A DNA stretch of 64,000 nt from Terriglobus sp. TAA 43 (GTDB taxonomy: Bacteria; Acidobacteriota; Terriglobia; Terriglobales; Acidobacteriaceae). The notes beneath the pieces were generated by a model. The model did no database searches and was not told the origin of the DNA. It worked only from the letters and a program-made list of their open reading frames with translations. The DNA lies in NCBI RefSeq assembly GCF_000800015.1, contig NZ_JUGR01000001.1, forward strand, positions 682,001 through 746,000. The letters are read 5' to 3'. Below, piece after piece: positions 24,472 to 32,821 of this stretch (position 1 is the stretch's first letter; every line of letters starts with the position of its first letter). A program made the translations under genes and the position numbers.

Positions 24472-24987
24472 TCAACTCCCCTGCGCATCCTTCAATGCCA
24501 CAGCGACCTTAGCCGTAGTAATCAACTGCCCCACATGCCGCTGCGTATGCTCCGCAATGTGAATCAACAACCCCGCCAACGTCGTAGGCAAACCAGCACG
24601 CCCCACTCCACGCGGCTCATTTAACTGATCCTGCGAAAACCGCATCGCAAATGGACGCACCTTCGCAATCACCTCCGACACTTGTCGGCGAAGTTCCTCC
24701 CCACCACTTCCAGCAACGTGTTCCGATCGCAGCTCAAGCAGCTGCTCTTCTGACAAACCGCGCCCATCCGCATACGTCAGCAAACGGTCAATGCTCCGCG
24801 TAATATGCCGCATCTGAAACGCAACGGAAGGCAGACCCAACGGCTCCATTTCGAGCGTCTCGTCATCCAGATCGCGCGTCCACCGCAATACATCTTCTTC
24901 GGCCAATTCCAGAGCATGCAGAACCGCCCGCCGCACTGGCTCAATCTCACTCAACGTTCCGCGAAGCCAAGGTTCCACAGTTGCCAT
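24472..24987 (-). CDS. DinB-family metal-binding protein, second copy
   Basis: 171 residues with the DinB metal set His61 (M-R-H-I-T-R-S-I-D-R-L-L), His147 and His151 (A-E-H-T-Q-R-H-V-G-Q-L). The four-helix-bundle length fits. An N-terminal W-L-R-G segment is family-like. The substrate is unknown; thiol transfer or maleylpyruvate-isomerase-like chemistry are the known activities of relatives. It ends the msrB-DinB pair, with only 8 bases between the msrB stop and its start. Confidence 0.82.
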   Translation of the reverse strand: MATVEPWLRGTLSEIEPVRRAVLHALELAEEDVLRWTRDLDDETLEMEPLGLPSVAFQMRHITRSIDRLLTYADGRGLSEEQLLELRSEHVAGSGGEELRRQVSEVIAKVRPFAMRFSQDQLNEPRGVGRAGLPTTLAGLLIHIAEHTQRHVGQLITTAKVAVALKDAQGS

Positions 24988-24995
24988 ATCGCTGA

Positions 24996-25538
24996 TTATG
25001 CCGTCTTGTGAAACGTCATCGCCGCAGAGTTCATGCAGTACCGCATCCCAGTTGGCCGCGGACCATCATCGAACACGTGTCCCAGGTGGGCATCGCACTG
25101 CCGGCACAGCACCTCCGTCCGCTCCATGCCCAGCGTCATGTCAATCTTTTCGATCACATTTTCTTTTGCAATGGGCTGGTAGAAGCTCGGCCACCCCGTG
25201 CCCGATTCGAACTTCGTCTCAGACCGGAACAGTGCCAAGTCGCAGCACACGCAGCGGAACACGCCATGCGCATGTTCATTCCACGTCGCGCCGCTGTACG
25301 GCCGCTCGGTCTCTGCCCGCCGAGCTACCGCATACTGCATCGGCTGCAACTGCTTCTTCCACTCCGCATCGGACTTCTGCACCTTTGCCACCGTCTGCAC
25401 CCCGGTCGGCTTGCCGTCCACGTCAAAAACCGCAATCTTCACCATGGCAGGTCCGCTCGCCGCCATCGCAAAGCGCGACCCAACCGTCACCGCAGCGCCA
25501 AAAACCGCCGCTTTCTGCAGGAAGTTCCGTCGATTCAT
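24996..25538 (-). CDS. msrB: Tat-exported peptide-methionine (R)-S-oxide reductase
   Basis: 180 residues from ATG 25538. A twin-arginine leader (N-R-R-N-F-L-Q-K-A-A, cleavage near A-M-A-A) means folded export. The MsrB domain has zinc-site cysteines C96/C99 and C145/C148, S-G-T-G-W-P-S-F at 112-119, and the catalytic Cys168 in R-Y-C-M-N-S. It repairs R-methionine sulfoxide in exported proteins. The periplasmic reductant is probably a Dsb-type carrier; a DsbD/ScsB-like protein is encoded at 9183-11303. An upstream in-frame start at 25577 is less likely because it buries the Tat motif. Confidence 0.92.
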   Translation of the reverse strand: MNRRNFLQKAAVFGAAVTVGSRFAMAASGPAMVKIAVFDVDGKPTGVQTVAKVQKSDAEWKKQLQPMQYAVARRAETERPYSGATWNEHAHGVFRCVCCDLALFRSETKFESGTGWPSFYQPIAKENVIEKIDMTLGMERTEVLCRQCDAHLGHVFDDGPRPTGMRYCMNSAAMTFHKTA

Positions 25539-25626
25539 CGCGTCACCTTCTCTCTTAGATAGACGCTTCAAAACCACGGACAGATGTTGCAGCCGCCCCC
25601 ACTGCTAAACTTAAAAGTGACAAGCC

Positions 25627-27021
25627 ATGTTTGAGAATCTTCAAGAAAAACTGCAGCGCGCCTTTAAGAACCTCCGCGGTCAGGGCACCATCACGGAAGA
25701 GAACATCTCCGAAGCCCTGCGCGAAATTCGCCTCGCGCTGCTCGAATCCGACGTTAATCTGAACGTCGTCAAAGCCACCATCGACCACATCCGAGAAAAA
25801 GCTCTCGGTACGCAGGTGGCCACCGCGCTCTCCCCCACCGAACAGATCATCAAGATCGTCAACGACGAACTGATCGAGATCCTCGGCAAGGACACTGCGC
25901 GCTTCAAGTTCTCCTCACAGCCACCCACCGTCATCCTGATGGCAGGCCTCCAGGGCTCCGGTAAGACCACTTCCAGCGGCAAGCTGGCCACATGGCTCAA
26001 GAAGGGCGGCCACCGCCCCATGCTCGTCTCGGTCGACGTCTACCGTCCTGCCGCGCGTGAGCAACTCGCCATCGTCGCCAAGGCCGTCGGTGCGCAGATC
26101 TACACCGGCAAGGTCAACGAAGAAGAAGCTGGCACACCGCTCGTCCTGCGTCTCGCCAAGGAAGCCCTCCGCGAAGCCCGCAACTTTGGTAACGACATCC
26201 TCGTCGTCGATACCGCCGGTCGTCTCGGCATCGACGAAGCGCTGATGGACGAGATGAAGCAGCTCAAAGCTGCCCTCAATCCAAGCGAAATCCTCTTCGT
26301 GGCCGACGCCATGACCGGACAGGACGCCGTCAACTCCGCCGACGCCTTCCACAAGCAGCTCGGCATCACTGGCGTCATCCTCACCAAGATGGACGGCGAC
26401 GCACGCGGCGGCGCGGCACTCTCCATCCGCAACGTTACCGGTGCCCCGGTTAAGTTCCTCGGCACCGGCGAAAAACCGGAGCAGTTTGAAGCTTTCCACC
26501 CGGACCGTATTGTCTCGCGCATCATGGGCATGGGCGATATCGCCACCCTGCTCGAACGGGCCGAAGAAAAGCTCGACCGCGGCAAGGCAGAAGACTTCGC
26601 CAAGAAAGCCCTAAGCGGCGACGGCTTCACTCTCGAAGACTTCCGCGATCAGCTTCGCCAGATCAAGAAGCTCGGTAGCATGCAGTCCATTCTTAAGATG
26701 ATGCCCTCAGTCGGTCCCTTCCAGGGTCTGCAGCAGGCCGCTGAACACGTGGACGACTCGCAGCTCGCCCGCACCGAAGCGATCATCAACTCGATGACGA
26801 AGAAAGAACGCATCGACCACGAAATTATCAACGGCTCACGCCGTCGCCGCATTGCGGAAGGCAGCGGCGTATCGGTTCAGGAAGTGAACCAGTTGCTGAA
26901 GCAGTACGGCCAGATGCGCAAGATGTTCAAGGGACTCGGCTCCGGTGGCGGCAAAATGCAGCGCCGCCTCATGAGCCAGATGGGACAAATGGGACGCATG
27001 GGCGGTGGCTTCGGCCGCTAG
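25627..27021 (+). CDS. ffh: Signal recognition particle protein Ffh
   Basis: The 464-residue SRP GTPase binds signal peptides and 4.5S RNA to target membrane proteins to the translocon. It has an N domain (1-95) and a G domain with P-loop G-L-Q-G-S-G-K-T-T at 107-115, D-T-A-G-R near 195 and T-K-M-D-G-D near 256. The methionine-rich M domain spans about 300-464, with the S-R-R-R-R-I-A-x-G-S-G RNA-binding segment near 415. The C-terminus is Gly/Met-rich. It is monocistronic, ended by a UUCG hairpin 25 bases after the stop. I saw no 4.5S RNA gene beside it. Confidence 0.96.
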   Translation: MFENLQEKLQRAFKNLRGQGTITEENISEALREIRLALLESDVNLNVVKATIDHIREKALGTQVATALSPTEQIIKIVNDELIEILGKDTARFKFSSQPPTVILMAGLQGSGKTTSSGKLATWLKKGGHRPMLVSVDVYRPAAREQLAIVAKAVGAQIYTGKVNEEEAGTPLVLRLAKEALREARNFGNDILVVDTAGRLGIDEALMDEMKQLKAALNPSEILFVADAMTGQDAVNSADAFHKQLGITGVILTKMDGDARGGAALSIRNVTGAPVKFLGTGEKPEQFEAFHPDRIVSRIMGMGDIATLLERAEEKLDRGKAEDFAKKALSGDGFTLEDFRDQLRQIKKLGSMQSILKMMPSVGPFQGLQQAAEHVDDSQLARTEAIINSMTKKERIDHEIINGSRRRRIAEGSGVSVQEVNQLLKQYGQMRKMFKGLGSGGGKMQRRLMSQMGQMGRMGGGFGR

Positions 27022-27044
27022 TACTTCGTACTGTTCTCGATGAC

Positions 27045-27076
27045 AAAGGAGGGGCCTTCGGGCTCCTCCTTTTGCA
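27045..27076 (+). terminator. UUCG-loop terminator after ffh
   Basis: AAAGGAGGGGCC-TTCG-GGCTCCTCCTTT forms a 12-bp stem with one G-U pair and a TTCG tetraloop, then TTGC. It also faces the convergent gene starting at 27522. Confidence 0.85.
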
Positions 27077-27081
27077 TTCCA

Positions 27082-27522
27082 CTACGAAATACAGTCGTCT
27101 TGGTAACGCACGCGACGTTTGACACGAGCTAACAACATCGCGACTCCACTCCCAAGCAATAACGCACATAGGCCGGCAGCGCAGTCGAAAAGAAAGATGA
27201 ACGGGCCTTCATTATTGAAAAGCGACCACCACGCAACCCCATCTATTCCTTGCGTGATGAAATCGACCACAGCAAGCAGTATCGGCGCCGCCGATGCCAA
27301 GCGAGCACGGGAGGCTGCCATCAAAAAGCATGAAATGGCTCTGTAAGCGAACCAGAGGTACGACCGCAGCATATAAGCGCTTTCGTCTCGCCCCCAAGGG
27401 TTTCCACCTTCACAGTCAAAACAATCCAATAGAGGAAACCGCAAAAGCAGGGCCACGGCAACAACGACAACCACCGGGACCGCATAGGTCCGAACGCGAT
27501 CTCGCAAGGCTTCAACGGTCAC
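27082..27522 (-). CDS. Hypothetical multi-span membrane protein
   Basis: 146 residues with four predicted helices. The first is V-P-V-V-V-V-V-A-V-A-L-L-L-R-F-P (about 16-31). The next two lie near residues 55-72 and 78-95. The last is near F-L-F-D-C-A-A-G-L-C-A-L-L-L-G-S-G-V-A-M-L-L-A (about 110-132). The tail is Arg-rich (R-V-K-R-R-V-R-Y), consistent with a cytoplasmic C-terminus. Composition is coding-like but no family is recognised. It is convergent with ffh and divergent from the NTF2-like gene. Confidence 0.6.
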   Translation of the reverse strand: MTVEALRDRVRTYAVPVVVVVAVALLLRFPLLDCFDCEGGNPWGRDESAYMLRSYLWFAYRAISCFLMAASRARLASAAPILLAVVDFITQGIDGVAWWSLFNNEGPFIFLFDCAAGLCALLLGSGVAMLLARVKRRVRYQDDCIS

Positions 27523-27637
27523 CTTCTATCCCACCTCCATCTCTCAATGTACTGACACAAGGGTGTCAGCAGACTCTTCGTACACTGGCTTCATGTTGTT
27601 CCTTACGTGATGAGGGAGCATGCAGCAAGGAGCACAC

Positions 27638-28009
27638 ATGACAAAGCCGCAACTCTGGAATCTCTACGAGACCTACGCCGAAGCATGGAAACTAGTATCA
27701 AACGAAGAACGAGAAAACGCCCTGGCTCAAGTCATTGACGATTCCATCCAGTACCTGACGCCCGAATTCCAGGGTAGCCGCGAAGCAATTCTGAACGACA
27801 TGGAAAGCTTTCGGAAGAAGTTCCCGGGAGCACACTTTGCTGTCGAAGACATGTCCTCACACCACGATGTCGCCCTCTTCACATGGGCGCTCGTCCTGGC
27901 AGACGGAACCATCCCCGCCAAAGGGCACGACTCGCTCCTCCTCTCCCCGGAAGGCAAGATCGTAAGCATCACGACGTTCCCGCCATCCGGTCCAAAGCCT
28001 TTGTCATAA
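27638..28009 (+). CDS. NTF2/SnoaL-like small protein
   Basis: 123 residues from ATG 27638, preceded by AAGGAG 8 bases upstream. Helix-helix-beta order is typical of the nuclear-transport-factor-2 fold. The opening L-W-N-L-Y-E-T-Y-A-E-A-W is followed by I-Q-Y-L-T-P-E-F-Q-G-S-R-E-A-I and then strands carrying D-V-A-L-F-T-W-A-L-V-L. Members are ketosteroid-isomerase-like enzymes or binding proteins; no catalytic Asp/His set can be assigned with confidence. Monocistronic. Confidence 0.8.
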   Translation: MTKPQLWNLYETYAEAWKLVSNEERENALAQVIDDSIQYLTPEFQGSREAILNDMESFRKKFPGAHFAVEDMSSHHDVALFTWALVLADGTIPAKGHDSLLLSPEGKIVSITTFPPSGPKPLS

Positions 28010-28020
28010 ACACAAAGCCT

Positions 28021-28052
28021 CAGGCCCACATCCCCATTACGGTGTGGGCCTG
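28021..28052. terminator. Terminator-like inverted repeat
   Basis: CAGGCCCACA (28021-28030) pairs with TGTGGGCCTG (28043-28052) with a 12-base loop, 11 bases past a stop codon. No clear T-run follows on the plus strand, so it may only protect the 3' end. Confidence 0.45.
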
Positions 28053-28195
28053 CGGCGAAAAGCGGTCGTACGATTCGGGCAATCGACATTCGGGATCGAG
28101 CCAAAATCCCCCCTGCCATTTTTGCTTGTCAAAGCCTTGTCACAACCCACAAATCCCATTGCGCATTCCACGCGGAACGCCCTACACTCCAACGC

Positions 28196-29122
28196 ATGAG
28201 ACTCCGCGCGTTCGCCCTCGCCGCCTCCATCCTCTTTGGCACCACAGCCGCTGCACACGCACAGGACTGGGCGGTGAAGCGCCTCGACGCCTCCCCGCGC
28301 CACCACGAATATGTCAAGCTCCAGGCCAACGGCAAGCCGCTCGATGCCTTCGTCGTCTACCCCGAAGTGAAAACCAAGGCGACCTCCATCGTTCTCATCC
28401 CGGAGATCTTCGGCCTCAGCGGTTGGGCCAAGAGCATGGCCGATGATCTCGCTGCAGCGGGCTACATCGTCATCGCACCCGACGTTCTCACAGGCATGGG
28501 ACCAAACGGCGGCGGCACGGACAGCTTCCCCTCTCAGGATCAGGTAACCAAATCGGTCAGCGGACTCGATAACGCCGTCGTCATGGCCGACCTCGATGCA
28601 GTAGCCGACTACGTCACCAAGCTTCCTGCCGCAAACGGTAAGCTGGCGTCCGTCGGCTTCTGCTGGGGCGGCGGTAAGAGCTTCGCCTTCGCCACGCATC
28701 GCAAAGATCTGAACGCAGCATTCGTCTTCTACGGCCCGCCACCTGCCACCGCAGACATGGCTGCCATCAACGCACCTGTCTTCGGTTTCTACGGCGGCAA
28801 CGACGCACGTATCGATGCAACCATCCCCGCCACCATCGAAGCGATGAAGGCTGCAGGCAAGAAGTATGATCCCGTCACTTACGACGGCGCAGGCCACGGC
28901 TTCATGCGAGCCGGTGTTGATCCCACCAATACAGTGGAAGGCAACAAGACCGCACGTGAACAGGGCTTCGCACGCCTCACCACAGAGCTGGCGAAACTCA
29001 ATGCAGGCCCCGCGAAGAAGCGTTCTTCCCTGCGTACTCCCGCCCCTGCGCCTGCAAAACGCGTCGTAACAGCCAAGGTGACCACCACGCAATGCCATGA
29101 CATGGATATGGCAGGAATGTAG
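28196..29122 (+). CDS. Exported dienelactone-hydrolase-family protein
   Basis: 308 residues with a Sec signal peptide (1-23, ending A-H-A-Q). The alpha/beta-hydrolase catalytic triad of the dienelactone-hydrolase family is intact: Cys156 in G-F-C-W-G-G, Asp203 in G-G-N-D-A-R, and His234 in G-A-G-H-G-F. The conserved E-I-F-G-L motif is at about 70-74. The C-terminal tail is Pro/Ala/Lys-rich and may anchor or extend the enzyme. The family cleaves cyclic esters and related compounds; the natural substrate of exported members is unknown. A terminator follows within 50 bases. Confidence 0.9.
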   Translation: MRLRAFALAASILFGTTAAAHAQDWAVKRLDASPRHHEYVKLQANGKPLDAFVVYPEVKTKATSIVLIPEIFGLSGWAKSMADDLAAAGYIVIAPDVLTGMGPNGGGTDSFPSQDQVTKSVSGLDNAVVMADLDAVADYVTKLPAANGKLASVGFCWGGGKSFAFATHRKDLNAAFVFYGPPPATADMAAINAPVFGFYGGNDARIDATIPATIEAMKAAGKKYDPVTYDGAGHGFMRAGVDPTNTVEGNKTAREQGFARLTTELAKLNAGPAKKRSSLRTPAPAPAKRVVTAKVTTTQCHDMDMAGM

Positions 29123-29150
29123 TCACACGAAAAATTCATACTTAACAGGA

Positions 29151-29180
29151 AAGGGGACAGCTAAACGCTGTCCCCTTCCC
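29151..29180 (+). terminator. Hairpin terminator after the hydrolase
   Basis: AAGGGGACAGC (29151-29161) pairs with GCTGTCCCCTT (29167-29177) with a 5-base loop. The 3' side is followed by CCCTGT, so the T-run is weak. Confidence 0.65.
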
Positions 29181-29226
29181 TGTATGCCAATGTGTACAAT
29201 GTCCACATTAAGGAGGCGAGCACTTC

Positions 29227-29679
29227 ATGGGCATCACGACCACGCACAAGATCACACCATTCCTCTGGTTTAACGGCAACGCGGAAGAGGCTGTCGACTT
29301 CTACATCTCTGTCTTCCCCGACGCAGAGAAGACGGGCGGTCTCCCCGGCCCTGGCGGCAAGCCCCTCACCATCTCGTTCCGGTTGGAAGATCTCCATTTC
29401 ACGGCCCTCAACAGCGACACCGAATTTCGCTTCACCAAGGCCATTTCCTTCGTAGTCATGTGCAAAGACCAGGAAGAGATCGACTATTACTGGAACAAAT
29501 TAACGGCCAATGGCGGACAGGAAGTTGCCTGTGGCTGGCTGGAAGACAAGTTCGGTCTTGCATGGCAGATCGTCCCCGAAAACATCTTCGATCTGGTGAA
29601 GACACCTAAAGGCATGCAAGCCATGATGGGCATGAAGAAATTCATCATTGCCGATCTGGAAGCAGCCGCAAAGGAATAA
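29227..29679 (+). CDS. VOC-family protein (PhnB/glyoxalase-like)
   Basis: 150 residues. The opening K-I-T-P-F-L-W-F-N-G-N-A-E-E-A-V-D-F-Y-I-S-V-F-P-D-A is the signature of the PhnB-like branch of the vicinal-oxygen-chelate superfamily. The C-terminal C-G-W-L-E-D-K-F-G-L-A-W-Q-I-V-P-E segment completes the paired beta-alpha-beta fold. Such proteins bind a metal and often detoxify small molecules; some are antibiotic-binding, and no function is assigned here. GGAGG lies 8-12 bases upstream of ATG. It converges on the HD-domain gene, the two stops being adjacent. Confidence 0.88.
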   Translation: MGITTTHKITPFLWFNGNAEEAVDFYISVFPDAEKTGGLPGPGGKPLTISFRLEDLHFTALNSDTEFRFTKAISFVVMCKDQEEIDYYWNKLTANGGQEVACGWLEDKFGLAWQIVPENIFDLVKTPKGMQAMMGMKKFIIADLEAAAKE

Positions 29680-30258
29680 CTACGCTCCGAAGAAGCCGCG
29701 TTCTTTCGCTTCGGCAAGGCGCGGCTCCATATACTCCCACAGCGCCGGGCATCCTTCTTCAATCTGGCCGCGAATGCGTTTCACTACGCGCTCATAGCTG
29801 ATGCCGTTTTCCTTCCAGCTCTGGCCGTTGTTATTCAGGTTCAGCAACGCAGGCATGGCGCGGTCAATGGCATTTGCAAACCGGGCTTCTGCTGTCTGCC
29901 CCGCTTCAAACTCCTGCCACAACGATTCCAGTTCCGCAGCCTTATCGGCAGGCAGAAAACCAAAGATGCGGCGAATCGCAGCCAGCTCATCGCGCTTGCG
30001 TTCGCCCCATCCGCCTTCCACAAACACCATAGTGTCGCCGGTATCAATCTCTCCGATGTCATGCACCAGAAGCATGCGGATCACATGGTTCATATTCACT
30101 GGTTCCGCGGCGTAGACTTCCAGCGAATAGGCAAACAGGCAAAGCTGCCAGCTATGTTCCGCGGAGTTTTCATACCGCTCCAGTGCCAGCGGCTTCACCT
30201 TCCGCGTTACCGTCTTCAGCTTCTCTACTTCCAGGATGAACTCAATCGCCTGCTGCAT
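29680..30258 (-). CDS. HD-domain phosphohydrolase (YfbR-like)
   Basis: 192 residues. The HD metal site is visible: His35 in S-A-E-H-S-W, His66-Asp67 in L-V-H-D-I-G-E, and a distal Asp near 130 in N-A-I-D-R-A-M. Motif spacing matches 5'-deoxynucleotidase YfbR-type proteins, which hydrolyse deoxyribonucleoside monophosphates. A true HDIG variant for cyclic-dinucleotide breakdown is not seen. Monocistronic and divergent from the peroxiredoxin-like gene. Confidence 0.85.
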   Translation of the reverse strand: MQQAIEFILEVEKLKTVTRKVKPLALERYENSAEHSWQLCLFAYSLEVYAAEPVNMNHVIRMLLVHDIGEIDTGDTMVFVEGGWGERKRDELAAIRRIFGFLPADKAAELESLWQEFEAGQTAEARFANAIDRAMPALLNLNNNGQSWKENGISYERVVKRIRGQIEEGCPALWEYMEPRLAEAKERGFFGA

Positions 30259-30307
30259 GTTTCCAGCTTAGTTGAAGCGAAACACCGAAACATCAGACAA
30301 TATAACC

Positions 30308-30976
30308 ATGGCCGCTTTGCAGGATAAGCTCGACGAAATCACACAGAACACGCGAAAGCTGGTGCAGGCCGATCGCCTTGCCATCAGCGAGCAGGCCATT
30401 GCCGAGCTTTTCAGCACCGGCATTGAAGATCGCATCCTCCCCGTAGGAGCGCAGGCACCATCGTTTTCGCTGCTGGATGCGGTGTCGAACAAGACGGTTC
30501 GTTCCAGCGATCTTCTCGCACTCGGCCCGCTTGTTATCAATTTCTTCCGCGGCCGCTGGGACCCGTACTGCGTCACGGAACTCGAAGTCTGGCGCGACCT
30601 CTATCCGCAACTGCGCGAACGCGGCGCCCTCCTCGTCGGCATTTCACCGCAGACACTTCGTCAGAGCGACTTCACCGTTCAACAACACAACATACCCTAT
30701 CCGCTACTGCAGGACGCAAACAGCGAACTCGCAGAAAAGTTCGGCATTGCGTATGCGGTGTCGATCACGCTCCAGCGCTACTACCGCTCCATCCTGGTGA
30801 ACATTCCGTTCATTAACAGCGGCAAGAACATCATGGCCGCACCAGATGACAGCGTCTGGAAACTGCCGCTACCCGCCACCTTCGTCATCGGCCAGGACGG
30901 CACCATTCGTTTCGCGCAAGCCCACGCGGACTTCCGCGTCCGCCCCGAACCTGAAGACGTCCTCGCCGCGCTCTAA
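30308..30976 (+). CDS. AhpC/TSA-type peroxiredoxin-like protein without peroxidatic Cys
   Basis: 222 residues from ATG 30308 with a thioredoxin-fold peroxiredoxin domain. At the active site, family members usually have R-G-x-W-C-P-Y-C; here it reads R81-G-R-W-D85-P-Y-C88, so the first (peroxidatic) Cys is Asp and only the second Cys remains. An upstream in-frame start at 30272 is possible but less likely. The change is present in the DNA (TGG GAC CCG TAC TGC), not a frame artefact. It could be a diverged binding protein, use Cys88, or act through another chemistry. Confidence 0.82.
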   Translation: MAALQDKLDEITQNTRKLVQADRLAISEQAIAELFSTGIEDRILPVGAQAPSFSLLDAVSNKTVRSSDLLALGPLVINFFRGRWDPYCVTELEVWRDLYPQLRERGALLVGISPQTLRQSDFTVQQHNIPYPLLQDANSELAEKFGIAYAVSITLQRYYRSILVNIPFINSGKNIMAAPDDSVWKLPLPATFVIGQDGTIRFAQAHADFRVRPEPEDVLAAL

Positions 30977-30982
30977 CAACTG

Positions 30983-31023
30983 CACGTCATTCTGAACGAA
31001 GCGAAGAATCCCAACGCATCCTC
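30983..31023 (+). repeat. Dispersed GTCATTCTGAACGAA-type repeat, copy 2
   Basis: This copy reads GTCATTCTGAACGAAGCGAAG then AATCCC. It matches 6904-6945 in the shared GTCATYCTGARCGAA core and in the trailing GAAG-purine-AT pattern. It sits between a stop codon and a terminator, a normal position for this kind of intergenic repeat. Confidence 0.6.
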
Positions 31024-31025
31024 GC

Positions 31026-31070
31026 AAAACAAAAAAGCCGGAAGCTTTCTTTCGAAAACTTCCGGCCCTT
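31026..31070 (-). terminator. Terminator of pgi (minus strand)
   Basis: GCCGGAAG (31037-31044) pairs with CTTCCGGC (31059-31066), with an inner loop that also pairs partly (TTTC/GAAA). On the minus strand it is followed by CTTTTTTGTTTTG. It may also stop the convergent plus-strand transcript. Confidence 0.85.
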
Positions 31071-31087
31071 TGCATTTGTGAAGCGAG

Positions 31088-32821
31088 TTATGCGAGTGCT
31101 TCCGTAATCGCCAGCCCAAGCTGGTTCAATCCCTTCGAAACGTCGGCGCCCAGATGAACACGTAGCGCACGACGTCCGCGCTGCTGCAACACGGCCAGAT
31201 CGCCCGCTGCCTGCGCATCAATCACCACGCCAAACGTGTACTTCGCATTCGGAATCGCCAGGTCCACCGCGTGGTCCGCAGTGATCTGCAGAAACACACC
31301 GGTGTTCGGTCCACCCTTGTAGTCCTGGCCCGTCGAGTGCAGGAAGCGCGGTCCAAAGCCGAGGCACGTGGCCACCGTCTTGTCGTCACGCACCTTCATG
31401 CGGAAGCTCTGGATCAGGTCCTCATGCTCCTGCGTCATCTCGATATAAGCCAGAGTCGCAAAGTAATCGTGCTGCTTAATCTGTGTCAGATGCGCCTTCA
31501 GATAATCCGTAAGTGTCTTGCCGGAAGCGGTGGTCGAAAGCGTCAGAGCATACTTCTCATCGGCAAACAGTTTGACGCCGTCCACATCCAGAATCGGCTC
31601 ATGCTCGGCCAGCTTGCCCGTCGCAGCATACTCATCGGTCAGCTTACGCGTCTCGATCTTTGCAGCTTCCACGTCCGGCTGGTTGAAGGTGTTAATGCCC
31701 ATCACCGAACCGGCAACAGCCACACCAATCTCCCAGATGTAGAAGATCGCCGGCAGCTCATACACATCGTCGATCGTGAAGCGAACAACAGGATGACCAG
31801 CAGCAGCCAGCGCATCCACCTTCGCATCCATCGCAGCGTTGTCCGCAGTGCTCAGGCGGATGTACGCAAACACGCGATCGTTGCCATACACACTCGGCGC
31901 ACCAATCGTCTCGCGATCAACCGGGGTAATGCCCTTGCCCAGCTTGCCAGTCGATTCCGCAATCAACTGCTCCAGCCAGGCACCCAGGTCGAAAATCTCC
32001 GGCGAGGTAAAGAACGTTAGCTTGTCACGACCTGCATTGTGCGCATCGCCCAGAATGATGCCCAGCAGAACACCGGGGTTCTTCGTGATCTCTGCAGTGT
32101 GCGCCGCGTCAACGCCGCGCTTGGCCTGCTGCAGGAACTTCGGCACATCCAGACCAGCTACAGCGGCAGGCACAATGCCAAAGTTCGACAGCGCCGAGAA
32201 ACGACCGCCAATGGTTTTATCGCCGTAGAAGATGTGACGGAAGCCATCAGCCTTTGCGACTGCTTCCATCTTGCTACCTGGATCAGTGATCGCAATGAAA
32301 TGCTTGCCAGCCTCAGCAGCGCCCACTTCCTTCTGCATCTCGCTGAAGAAGTAATCCTTCAGAATGTTCGGCTCCAGCGTCGAGCCCGACTTCGAAGCCA
32401 CAATGCAAACCGTCTTCTTCAGGTTCACGGCAGCGCGTGCCGCTGCAACCTGCGCGGGATCGGTCGAGTCCACAATGTGCAGCTTCGGGAAGCCTGCCTG
32501 GTGGCCATACGTCAGCGAAAGAACTTCCGGGCACAGCGACGATCCGCCCATGCCCAACAGCAGCGCGTGCTCAAAACCAGCAGCCTTTACGTCGTCGCGC
32601 AACGCTGCAAACGACTGCAGATCGCCCAACTGGCGCTCCACAATATCCAGCCAGCCCAGCCAGATCGATTCATCATCAGAGCCCTGTCCGCTGGTCCACA
32701 GCGAAGCGTCCTTGGCAAAAAGACGGCCCAGTTTGTTGCCGCTCTGCCAATCGGCAGCGGTAGAGGCAACGGTGCTTTGCAGCGCGGAAGGAAGCGAAGT
32801 CTGAAGTTCGAGCGAGCTCAT
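31088..32821 (-). CDS. pgi: Glucose-6-phosphate isomerase
   Basis: 577 residues, a stand-alone version of the PGI half found in bifunctional transaldolase/PGI proteins. Visible features are the sugar-phosphate loop L-L-G-M-G-G-S-S-L-C, the S-K-S-G-S-T-L-E-P-N phosphate-binding segment and G-G-R-F-S-A-L-S-N-F-G. Further on are P-S-V-Y-G-N-D-R-V-F and the C-terminal G-F-G-P-R-F-L-H-S-T-G-Q-D-Y-K-G-G-P-N region. It interconverts glucose-6-phosphate and fructose-6-phosphate for glycolysis, gluconeogenesis and wall sugars. It is divergent from an IclR regulator gene. Confidence 0.9.
   Translation of the reverse strand: MSSLELQTSLPSALQSTVASTAADWQSGNKLGRLFAKDASLWTSGQGSDDESIWLGWLDIVERQLGDLQSFAALRDDVKAAGFEHALLLGMGGSSLCPEVLSLTYGHQAGFPKLHIVDSTDPAQVAAARAAVNLKKTVCIVASKSGSTLEPNILKDYFFSEMQKEVGAAEAGKHFIAITDPGSKMEAVAKADGFRHIFYGDKTIGGRFSALSNFGIVPAAVAGLDVPKFLQQAKRGVDAAHTAEITKNPGVLLGIILGDAHNAGRDKLTFFTSPEIFDLGAWLEQLIAESTGKLGKGITPVDRETIGAPSVYGNDRVFAYIRLSTADNAAMDAKVDALAAAGHPVVRFTIDDVYELPAIFYIWEIGVAVAGSVMGINTFNQPDVEAAKIETRKLTDEYAATGKLAEHEPILDVDGVKLFADEKYALTLSTTASGKTLTDYLKAHLTQIKQHDYFATLAYIEMTQEHEDLIQSFRMKVRDDKTVATCLGFGPRFLHSTGQDYKGGPNTGVFLQITADHAVDLAIPNAKYTFGVVIDAQAAGDLAVLQQRGRRALRVHLGADVSKGLNQLGLAITEALA

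Noticed and set aside
25578-25626. SRP (4.5S) RNA beside ffh
   Set aside because: Only about 50 bases and no GGAAGC-type apical motif.
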